From the NCBI RefSeq assembly GCF_001625305.1, contig NW_017803490.1, forward strand, positions 532,049 to 596,048: a stretch of 64,000 nucleotides of DNA, in the 5' to 3' direction. This DNA comes from Branchiostoma belcheri (lineage: Eukaryota > Chordata > Leptocardii > Amphioxiformes > Branchiostomatidae). Positions 55,556 to 64,000 of this stretch are shown piece after piece (position 1 is the first letter of the stretch; each line of letters opens with the position of its first letter). A program made the position numbers and the translations under genes. A model generated the notes under the pieces. The model worked only from the letters and a program-made list of their open reading frames with translations. It was not told where the DNA came from and did no database searches.

Positions 55556-58500
55556 CAGACAAAGACCCACAAAGACTCATACTGACAAGACAAGACATTT
55601 TCTAACTCCTGCTCACCGTCATCTCTGTCCTCCATCTCATCATCACTGAGTTTTCCTCGCGGCAGGTAGAAGAAATCCGGCAGGAACTGGTACAACAGCC
55701 ACTTGATCTTCTGTTTATCCTGAGGGGATAGAATTGGACATCTGTTATCATTTAGCAAAGAGCAGGGCAAACATCTTTTATTATAAATGATGTAAGGCCA
55801 TACCAATTTAATTTGTTGGTTCCCTGATTTGCCTCTTCATTTTTTTCTGATTTGCAAAAAAAAAAAAAATTCTAGTTCTGAATCAACTCAAAAATGCTCA
55901 TATTTTGCCCTCAATAGTTGAGGAAAGTCCATTTCTTCCTAGTTGTTACTGTAACAGTTTTTCGATCTATCAATACAGTGGTTTGATTAAAAGTTCCAAA
56001 TTCATTGTTTAAATTTTAACCCTGCCTTTTGTGTTGACTTCATGGCTCCTATCATAGCACTTGGGGCTATAATAGGATGCCTGTTTTTATCTTTATTTTT
56101 TGTGCCTTGTCGCTTCATATTTTTTCTGAAAAATCTGAGAACCAATAAATTAAATTGGTGTGGCCTTATGAAAATAATGTGCTTGCTGCCAATGTTTTGC
56201 AGAACATGTGACCGACCTCTTTGTGGATGCTTGTCTGGCGTTTCATGTGGTACACCACCAGTCCGGCTGCATCGTCCATGATGCCCGTGTCCTGGTACGT
56301 CAGCACGATGTGTGGTCCGCTCACGTCACCCGCGCCCTCCGCTGCCGCCTCCTGTCTCTGTCAGGATCGACAAACACGTTTGTGTCAGTTTACCGTTTAC
56401 CGTTAGTTTAAAGATGGAAGGGATGGCATTACATGTACACTACATGTAGAAAGGTATCATTTTCAAAGCAAATGCATAATGTTTACCTTCGCATATGGTC
56501 TGCTCTGTTAATTCTTACTCAAACACATTCATATATATGGTGAGACAGGAGTCTAAATCCCTCCTGTTATAAAATTGCAACATGATGTAACCCAACACTA
56601 GTTACCATGGTGAGAGATGTCTGGTTTAGGTCATTGACCTTATTTGATTGGGGAAGAAGAAGAGGAAACGTAGCAAAAACAATATCGGTACTTACATAAA
56701 AAGGTACTGCCAAAAAAAGAGGTTGCCAAAAATAACTACAGTTATTGAAAATAACAATTTAATACATCCAGAGCCTTTGTAAAATGGTTTTAACTACACA
56801 AACCTCGTCAAAGATGGTTTCGATCTCGTTGAGGAAGCTCTTGGAACGGAGTGCCTTGGAGTCAGTCTGTTTAAAGTTGATGCCCTGGTGGTCCAGGCTC
56901 TTCAGGTAGTACTTCTCATTCTGTTCACGCCAGATCTTGTCAAACCCTCGCTTGGCTTCCCTCCACTCCTCTTCTTTCGCTTTCAGCCTAAAAACAGAAG
57001 GTAAAATTTCAGTGGGAATCAAACCAGCGACCTCTTGATCTTTGTCTGCTAAACCACTCAGTTTTCAACACAAATTATTGAATGAGAAGGGTTTGGTATG
57101 CTTATTTCATACATCAAGGAAGAAATGTCAAAACAGTTTTCAAAGAAGCTTTTAAACCTTTAGCTCTTTGGCTGCCAATTCACTATTATATTGGTTATGG
57201 GGTTAGGCAACTACTAAGTACCTAATACCAGCCCAGAAGAGAACAAGAAATAGCCATGCCTTCAAGTACCCGAGTTATCAAGATTGAGGTGCTCAAGAAT
57301 TCATTCTTTCCTAGAACTATCGCAGAGTAGAACTTGCTGTCACCAAGTACAGTAGGGGCATTGTCATTAGATAGCTTTAAACAATGTCTAGTGTTAGATG
57401 TTCAAGGGTTAGGTGTAACAAGTTGATTGGTGTAATGTAGCTAGTTGCCGCTGCGCCGCGTGCCTGCAAAGCCGGTGTGTTATGCCGAAGGGCAGTTGTA
57501 CCATCTATACAGATACAGAAGCTGGTGTGTTACGCTGAAGGGCGGTTATACCGGCTATACAGATACTCAATGGTGCAAAGACTAATTCTTGCAAGCAATG
57601 GCTACCAAATGCACAATAACATGGTAATAATGTAATGTTCTGACCTGCGCAGCACCAAAGGCACAGCGACAGCTGGGTTCTTCCTCAGTCCCTCAATGAT
57701 ATCCGGTGCTTTGTCTCCATATATTCTGTACAAGACAATATTTGTATTCCATGAGTACACAGGAATGGTCAATAATTTTCTGATGAAGCAAATTCAGATA
57801 CTTCAGTGTAAACCACTTAATGTTTGCGGCAGCAAAAGTTCATGGTCTGAGAAAAATGGACATGTTTGCAGAACTATATGTTGGCAGGGGGAAAGAAAGT
57901 CGGCAAATTTTTTCTTCACAGTAATGATGGTAGTTCATGGTACAGAAGTAACAGCAAAAACGGTGAATACAAAGGTACCGCAAAACAAATAGTGATTTAC
58001 AGTAAGCTACATTTTACCTCCAAATTTACAAGAAGCTTATGTATACAGCAATGCAGCTTGGCTACAGTTCCTGTCAGACTGCAACGTTCGAATAACAATG
58101 GTGGGGTCGTGTGGCGTAGCGGTAACATCTTCGGCCCGGAACCAAGAGGTCCCAGGTTTGAAACCCACCTGGTCACCGATCTTGTGCCCTTGGGAAAGGC
58201 ACTTAACATGACTTTCCTCACTTCACTCAGGTGCAAATGAGTAGCTTCGGTTAGGGACGTCCCTCGGATAGGACATTAAATGGAGGTCCCGTGTTTGGGG
58301 AGAGCCACACCCAACGCACGTTAAAGAACCCACCACACCTTTCGAAAAAGAGTAGGGGCATGCCCCGGTGTGCGATGGTCCAAATACTTATCTGATTATT
58401 CACTACGGACTCCAGGCAGAGTAGTGGGAAATTCACACTAATGGAGATCCTAAAAAACAAACAAACAAACAAACAATGAAAACAGACCAGCTGTCATGGT

Positions 58501-61500
58501 TACCTCTGAATGGCTTTCCGATGGATGACCTCCGATGTTCCCCCCAGACAGGAGTCCAGGCGGAACTTGGCGGCCTCCTCTGACGACATCCGGGACAACT
58601 TCTTCTGAACAGCCTCCAGAACTCGGATGGTCGACAGGTTGGTTTCCAACACAACATCCAACTGGGGAGGGGGGCAGGTCATGTCAGTCATGTCCTCCTC
58701 ATTCCATATAGACTACTGGTACTTCATCTACTACTTCCTTTGCAATTTTTAAGTCTTCTAATTTATAAACAGTGCGACCAGTATAACTTACTTCACCATC
58801 ATTGATATCCAGCTAGGGGCAGCTCATCATCAGTCATGTCCTCCTCATTTAACATAGACTACAGGTACTTTCTTTACTACTTTCTCTGTCTTATGAACAG
58901 TGTGAACAATATCTGTATCTGTATAGCCGGTATAACTGCCTTTCGGATTACACACCAGCTAACTTACTTAACCATCATTGACATCTGGCCTGGGCTATAT
59001 ATTTCACCTGTTAACATCAGTCAATACTAGACATTGCCTGAGGTCGGAAAGAAGTCAGCCTTAACAGTCACAATTTTTTAAAAATCTGAACACACGAAAC
59101 AGTAACACAATTTACCTCATATCTCTCGTCCTCACACCTATAGATGTGTTCCTCATACTGGGTTTTGCGGGAAGTCACGAACGTCGAGTCTTCAGACCAG
59201 GAGGGGAAGGAGACCCACGTGTCGTTTAACACCTGAAATGAAAGGTGATTATTAACTGTGTATAATCCCCCTCACCAACCTCATATACTACTTTTAATTT
59301 TGTGACAATGTGAAAATGAAAGGATTATTTACTGTGTATAATCCACCTCACCAATCTGATATACACGGCTCCACCCTATACTACTTTTAATTTTGTGACA
59401 ATGTGAAAAGGTTCCTGTATCAACATTTAACAGTCTAAAGTAAAGCCTGCCTCACCCACTTGATGTACCTAGCTCTGCCCTATACTACTATCAATTTTGG
59501 AACACTGTGAAAATCAAAGATGTTCCTGTATCTTTGAGATTGCAGTTGAGATAGATTATAAACATTTAACTGTCTATAATCTGCCTCACCCACTTGATAT
59601 ACACAGCTCTGCCCCTACTACTCTCAATTTACTGGAACACTGTGAAAATCAAAGAGTTTCCAGTACAGTTGTAACTGCAGTTGAGACAACAATAGCAGCA
59701 ACAATATGATTATGTCTGTACCTGTTCACTGTAAAGAAGCAAAACATGAAAACCATGGACTTAAAAATACTGGAAATATTTCCAAATATACGGTACCTGT
59801 TTGCAGAGCACAGTTCTGCCACTGCATTTGGGTTGTGTGAAGGATTTGGGCAAAGCACGATAACTCGAGCCAAGCCGCTTGCATGAGGAATAATCTGCAA
59901 TATAACCAAATTAGTAAGTTTCCTAATTGCCATGTGATAACAAGAGCTGGACAGCGAACAGTATGTTTTTCTTTACTACTCAATCAGATCTTATCAAATC
60001 ATTGGTGGTATTCAAAGATTTGAATTTCCCCACAAGGCTCCAAAAGCTACTGTTATCCATTCATACTTGGTGCCAGCTTGTTTTAATAAAGAATTTTAAA
60101 AACATTACTGCAAATATTCTGGATAACAAAATCTTTACAAGCATGTTATTGACATTTATTGGCACATTTTATCACATTATTTAATATTTCTAGCACAAAA
60201 ACAACTGGTATCATGGTTCCCTAATTTTTGGGTGGTACCAATAAATACATGGTTAGCTGGATCCTAACACACCGGAATCTTGCAATCTTACAGGGAGTAC
60301 CTTTAAATAGAAACACCCACCTAATCACATTATTTAATATTTCTAGCACAAAAACAACTGGTATCATGCTTCCTAATTTTTGGGTGGCACCAATAAATAC
60401 ATGGCTAGCTGGATCTTTACACATCTGATTCTTACAGTGAGTACCTTTAAATAGAAACACAGACCTAATCACATTATTTAATATTTCTAGCACAAAAACA
60501 ACTGGTATCATGGTCCCCTAATTTTTGGTGGAACCAATAAATACATGGTTAGCTGGATCTAAACACACCTGAATCTTACAGGGAGTACCTTTAAATAGAA
60601 ACACCCACATAATCACATTATTTAATATTTCTACCACAAAAACAACTGGTATCATGGTCCCCTAATTTTGGGTGGTACCAATAAATACATGGTTGGCTGA
60701 ATCTTAACACATCTGAATCTTAGAGTGAGTGCCTTTAAATAGAAACAGCCACCTCATCACATTATTTAATATTTCTAGCACAAAAACAACTGGTATCATG
60801 GTCCCCTAATTTTTGGGTGGTACCAATAAATACATGGTTAGCTAGATTTAAACACACCTGAATCTTACAGGGAGAACCTTTAAATAGAAACACCCACCTA
60901 ATCACATTATTTAATATTTCGAGCACAAAAACAACTGGTATCATGGTCCCCTAATTTTGGGGTGGTACCAATAAATACACGGTTACCTGGATCTTAACAC
61001 ATCTGAATCTTACAGTGAGTGCCTTTAATTAGAAACACCCACCTATCTCCATGTGCTTGCCCTCTGACCCCTTCTCACTCTTCATAGGAAGGGCTTCAAT
61101 ACGGTCAGACTCCTGGTAGCCAAGGAACTGCTTAAACCAGTTGAAGAGCTCCGGAAATTTTCTGGAAGGAAATTTTTATTCATCTTCTTAGAAAGATCTG
61201 GGAAAAACAGTGGGTGTGCAATACATGATACCATGATCATAGAATTATGGATACACAAATTTTAGAACAAGGTCTATATACTGGTATGAAAACATTTGTG
61301 ACATGATTTTTTTTTACTTCAGCAAAACATTGAAGAATGTTGTTTTTATAACCAACCAAGCAACCAACCAATCAAATCACTGCTTGACGGCATGGGGCAA
61401 CATGATTGGCTGTTAAATTTGCTACACAAAGAGACTATCTGATTGGCTAAAAGCTGGCTGGTGCTAACTACCCCAAAAAGTAGGTTGGCAGGCCTGCTTG

Positions 61501-64000
61501 GCAGGATTGAGTCTGTGCAAGAATTACACCATACAGTAGCGCACCCTGGTGGAGAGGACGAAAACTGCAGGATGCAGGTAACCTACCCGAGGAAAGGTGT
61601 TACGAGCTGCACCAGCTCTGCTCTGGAGATGACTTCCTGGTTGAACAGGACCAGACACCGAAGGAAGTTCTCATACACATCCTGACTGTGGAGGGCCTTC
61701 CTCACCTACAAAATAATACAAGAATTCTTACATCCATTCTCAAGAACTAGTAGCTGCGACTTTACAACAAATCATGTCTTTCCAAAAATTGACAAGTCTA
61801 ATGTTACTCCTTACGGTGGCATTAAAACAAGGAAAATGCAGTCCCAAACGTGACTCTCTATCCCCCCTTGTATCTCTTCTTGGCAAGATTATGGATTATT
61901 GGCAAGACACACTTAGGCCACACTAATTTAATTTGTTGGTTCTCGAATTTTTTCAGAAAATATATGAAGCAATAGGGCCATAAAAAATTAAAATAAAAAC
62001 AGATCTAGGCATCCTATTATACTAGCCCCAAATACTATGATTGGAACCACAAAGTCAACACAAAAGGCTGAGTTAATATCTAAACAAAGAATTTAAAACT
62101 TTTAATCAAACCACTGCATTGATAGTTGGAAAAACTGTAACAACTAGAAAGAAAAGGACTTTCCTCAACTGTTGGGAATATGAGCATTTTTTTAGTTGAT
62201 TCAGAACCAGAATCTTTTTCTTTTCATTTTTGCAAGTCAGAAAAAAAGAAGAGACGAATCCGAGAACCAACAAATTAAAATGGTGTGGCCTTACCTTATC
62301 AAAGAAGGCAAACTCTGTGAGTGTTCCATGTTTCCCTGCCTCAGCCAGGGAGATGTCTTTCAGTCCTGTCTTCATCTTTTTGGGTGGTACGGAGCCCATG
62401 GGCCCGCCAGGCCGTCGCACATGGTTTCCCCTCTGGGCCTTACTGAAGCTGCTCTGTTTCTTGACGGTGGAACCGTGGTCGTTTCTGACTTGTGCCTCCC
62501 TCTGTTGAACCTCGCGTTGTTGCGCAGCCTTTAAAACAAAACACGGCTTCATGTTTTGGTGGTGAAATAAACAAACTTTAACAAAAAAACAAGGCAATCA
62601 TCAGTGTTCTAGCCAGGATTTTTTCATAGCATAGGTGTCAGGTATAGAAGAGCAACTTTCCTTGCGCAAAGCATTGAGCCGAAAACTTTTGAAACTCATA
62701 TTCATAACCCCCTGAGACACTATTTCTTGTTTCATGTGGAACAGATTTTGTGAAGTTAAGGTTTTCCCTTTTCTGCAGCTTCATTCTAAAGCTATAGTTT
62801 CATTTTTTTTGCAAAATTTATGAAGGTTCTCCCTCCCAAAACACCCCTATGCTGCTTGAAACTTAGCATAGGGGCCAAAATTATAGTATAGGGGGTCAAA
62901 ATCATAGTATAGGGGGCCCCCAGTCTGGTAAAAAGGCCTGGTTAGAACACTGATCACAGATAGCACAAAAAAACTCTGTGTTTACGTTGATATTTTTGTT
63001 GTTGCTGTGGACAGATTTTAATATACATGTACTTGTATAATGCTTTATCATTTTAACGCTGATGATCTTTTAAATGAATTGTTCCTCATATAAATGTACT
63101 GCAAAATCAGCCGAATTTAGTCTTGATGACTACACAAAGTTGATTGTACAATAAAGTTTGAAGTTTCAAGTTAAACCCATCTACTGGCAGATAGTACTGC
63201 TCCCTCTAGCAGAACATATATAAACTGCATTGCAGAAACAAACACAAAGACAGCCAAGCATACAAAAACCCACTACTTTACTTGCAAAGGCCATGTTGAT
63301 TTGATTATATGGATGACATCCTCCGGGAACCCCAAAACTGATGCAAGGGTGCGAATAAAAAAAAGTTTGGCAAAAAAAATGTTTCCTTCACTATGAAATC
63401 TATGTGGTCATAAAGGTTGAATAAATGACTAAACACACATAATATGGTATGGAAAATAATAATAGGCTCTTCATTTTAATTTCTTCACATTTTCTTTCTT
63501 TCCTGAATTGATTTCGGTATTCTATGATATTAGTATCGTTTTCCAATACTTTTTTGCAACATACGACATATACTTAAACAGTATGGTTGAAAACTTTTTT
63601 TTTGGAAATAGACGAAAATTCATGCAAGCACGGATGTCATCCATATAATCAAATCAACATGGCCTAAGACATGAAACGCAATCTCATTGTATCAGTTTTT
63701 AATATACTTTATGTATGCAAATCTCTTTATTATGGCTTACTACACTACCACTTATAGCTGCTGTTTCATCATGATAATTTGTCTTCATCACAACATTATA
63801 GAATCACGTATTCTACATTTTACCTATATTTGTATCTCTTTATTTATTTATTCCTCAAGGCATACTGTGACAATATACATCCCGAAAAAACTGGTGCTCA
63901 AATGCAAAATCATACTACACTACTTTCTACATTCGAATCTAGGTAAGAACATGGTAGAAAATGTCCACTTACAAACTGAGCAGCACTTACAAACTGAGCT
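46743..64000 (-). CDS. SIN3A: SIN3 transcriptional co-repressor scaffold (SIN3A/B orthologue), C-terminal two-thirds
   Basis: SIN3 scaffolds class I histone deacetylases in the nucleus. Twenty exons give a continuous 864-aa frame: 62528-62295, 61705-61587, 61161-61043, 59894-59797, 59232-59116, 58661-58504, 57725-57645, 56987-56804, 56357-56217, 55719-55617, 55267-55158, 54063-53886, 52937-52768, 51870-51691, 50886-50809, 49881-49784, 49111-49021, 48597-48487, 47530-47429, 46865-46743 (TGA at 46743-46745). A further exon runs off the right edge (ends at 63973 or 63991). In order: PAH3 ([27 protein letters not shown]); HDAC-interaction region ([77 protein letters not shown]); then the conserved C-terminal domain ([62 protein letters not shown]). 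The match to vertebrate SIN3A is strong; PAH1 and PAH2 lie beyond the window. Several exon edges are duplicated in the introns, and a MITE abuts the donor at 62295. The acidic insert typical of vertebrate SIN3A is reduced here ([12 protein letters not shown]). Confidence 0.93.
46967..47342 (-). mobile_element. PIF/Harbinger-like MITE, family A, copy 4
   Basis: GGCTACAGCAAGTA at the left; CATAAAATTTACTTCCTGTG at the right; flanks TAA and TTA. Interior reversed relative to the other A copies. It lies in the last SIN3 intron. Confidence 0.75.
47608..47840 (+). repeat. Uninterrupted copy of the dispersed repeat at 41460
   Basis: Colinear with 41460-41890 but lacking the SINE, so it represents the pre-insertion state. 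Confidence 0.75.
50498..50762. mobile_element. Penelope-type hairpin with two hammerhead-like cores
   Basis: The left arm (minus, about 50546-50583) has CTGAGGA, GACCAG/CTGGTC hairpin, GAAA, GCTC, TAG. The right arm (plus, about 50656-50697) has CTGAGGA, GATCAG/CTAGTC, then AAAA instead of GAAA. Tail ACTACCAACACAGGTGAACT. Flanks TACATTTGTTCTG and TACATTTGTTTTG suggest a target duplication. It inserts next to the SIN3 exon at 50809. Confidence 0.65.
51927..51986 (-). pseudogene. Partial duplicate of the SIN3 exon at 51691-51870, with acceptor
   Basis: On the minus strand CCCAG precedes CTGCAGCACCTGGC, and about 57 bases follow the real exon closely before ending in an in-frame TAG. Both copies are followed by AGAAAAACATTTTG.GGTT, so the duplicated unit spans exon edge plus intron (about 110 bp). 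Confidence 0.75.
52459..52515 (-). pseudogene. Partial duplicate of the 3' edge and donor of the SIN3 exon at 52768-52937
   Basis: ACCTGTCTGACAACATTCTG and GATGAGTTTGTTCATA parallel ACCTGTCTAACAATATTCTG and GATGAGTTTGTCCATA at 52766. It lies downstream of the real exon; a Penelope-type hairpin sits between them. Confidence 0.7.
52538..52765. mobile_element. Penelope-type hairpin with hammerhead-like core, compact
   Basis: The left arm (minus, about 52569-52609) gives CTGAGGA, GACCAG/CTGGTC, GAAA, GCTC. The right arm keeps only the hairpin, GAAA and GCTCTAGGTGAGAG. Tail TTACCAACACAGATGAACTT, ending three bases short of a SIN3 exon donor at 52768. Confidence 0.65.
53100..53333 (-). mobile_element. 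tRNA-derived SINE, family 1
   Basis: The minus strand starts CGTCGGGTGGTGTAGTGGTT (A-box-like), then GACCCGGGTTCAATTCC (B-box-like), then TTGTGCCCTTGGGAAAGGCA and TTTCCTCACTCCACCCAGG. Confidence 0.8.
54064..54560 (-). repeat. Tandem array of five partial copies of a SIN3 exon start, each with its acceptor
   Basis: The true exon (53886-54063) begins GACGGCTGCTCGCTGCTGCT. Upstream (to the right) the block TGGGAAACAACAACTGGTAC recurs five more times (plus-strand positions about 54124, 54234, 54333, 54430 and 54511). Each is preceded on the minus strand by (TTTG)n-type pyrimidine tract and CAG. Units are about 80-110 bp and stop after CTGCGGCTGC or shortly beyond, then return to the intron. Confidence 0.88.
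55380..55555. repeat. (CA)n microsatellite in a SIN3 intron
   Basis: CA-rich tract with interruptions. Histidine/threonine- or cysteine/valine-rich ORFs across it are artefacts. Confidence 0.95.
55796..56165. mobile_element. PIF/Harbinger-like MITE, family C, copy 7
   Basis: GGCCATACCAATTTAATTTG at the left; AATTAAATTGGTGTGGCC at the right; flanks TAA and TTA. SIN3 intron. Confidence 0.8.
58101..58477 (+). mobile_element. tRNA-derived SINE, family 1, longest copy
   Basis: The head GGGGTCGTGTGGCGTAGCGG, B-box-like CAGGTTTGAAACCC, body CTTGTGCCCTTGGGAAAGGC, a further 3' domain (GGTCCCGTGTTTGGGGAGAG; ACGTTAAAGAACCC) and a (CAAA)n tail make a complete SINE in a SIN3 intron. Confidence 0.85.
60190..61042 (-). 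repeat. Satellite of about 145-bp units starting at a SIN3 splice donor
   Basis: ACAACTGGTATCATG recurs six times (about 60203, 60355, 60497, 60642, 60785 and 60933), with AATACATGGTTAGCTGGATC and CTTTAAATAGAAACACCCAC in each unit. The last unit ends exactly at the donor of the exon 61043-61161; each unit retains a donor-like AGGTGGGTG on the minus strand. Confidence 0.85.
61916..62290. mobile_element. PIF/Harbinger-like MITE, family C, copy 8, abutting a SIN3 splice donor
   Basis: GGCCACACTAATTTAATTTG at the left; right end ATTAAAATGGTGTGGCC; TTA on both sides (61913-61915 and 62291-62293). On the minus strand the donor of exon 62295-62528 reads GTAA (including the TAA duplication) followed by the MITE GGCC. 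Confidence 0.88.
63289..63664 (+). mobile_element. PIF/Harbinger-like MITE, family B, copy 3
   Basis: GGCCATGTTGATTTGATTAT at the left; ATAATCAAATCAACATGGCC at the right; flanks AAA and TAA. SIN3 intron. Confidence 0.8.
63973..64000 (-). repeat. 18-bp tandem duplication of a SIN3 splice donor
   Basis: The minus strand reads GCTCAGTTT then GTAAGT, and 18 bases later the same words again. Both donors leave phase 0, so use of the second adds VSAAQF. The exon itself continues beyond the window. Confidence 0.7.

Noticed and set aside
60190..61042. CRISPR-like array of regularly spaced repeats
   Set aside because: Units are head-to-tail copies of about 145 bp with no unique spacers and lie in a SIN3 intron of a eukaryotic genome.

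Overview
The window looks like invertebrate chordate DNA, most likely a cephalochordate (Branchiostoma-type amphioxus). That is an inference from the mix of content: chordate-like, intron-rich orthologues of SIN3, PRAS40 and TP53I11; lineage-type oddities (an intronless Tie-like/cadherin receptor tyrosine kinase and a tandem Frizzled-CRD protein); and a dense crowd of short non-autonomous elements (PIF/Harbinger-like MITEs with TWA target duplications, tRNA-derived SINEs, foldback elements, Penelope-derived hairpins, tyrosine-recombinase retrotransposons). There is one assembly gap (166 N).

Layout. 1-3.6 kb: 3' part of a PAT/Ngaro-type tyrosine-recombinase retrotransposon (+) with split direct repeats. 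4.8-7.5 kb: intronless receptor tyrosine kinase gene (-) with one in-frame stop just after the signal peptide. 7.6-14.8 kb: repeats, including a gag-like ORF (-) and a tandem 0.45-kb unit that hosts three hairpin elements with 9-bp target duplications. 15.0-20.7 kb: eight-exon gene (+) for a secreted, probably GPI-anchored protein with two Frizzled cysteine-rich domains made by exon-pair duplication. 20.9-23.4 kb: microsatellites and a Penelope-derived hairpin. 23.7-28.3 kb: TP53I11 orthologue (+). 28.3-33.0 kb: nested MITEs and a palindrome-rich satellite. 33.0-41.4 kb: AKT1S1/PRAS40 orthologue (-), 11 exons, with a long cysteine-rich/coiled-coil N-terminus. 41.4-46.7 kb: repeats and the gap. 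46.7 kb to the right edge: SIN3 (SIN3A/B) orthologue (-), 20 complete exons plus the edge of another.

The host genes do not form an operon or an obvious pathway: PRAS40 is an mTORC1/AKT regulator, SIN3 a histone-deacetylase scaffold, TP53I11 a small membrane protein, and the FZ-CRD and RTK proteins act at the cell surface. Three themes stand out. (1) Hairpin elements carrying hammerhead-ribozyme-like cores, two of them still holding pieces of a Penelope GIY-YIG endonuclease. (2) Repeated partial duplication of exon edges together with their splice sites inside TP53I11 and SIN3. (3) MITE insertions whose target duplication forms bases +2 to +4 of 5' splice sites in two different genes.
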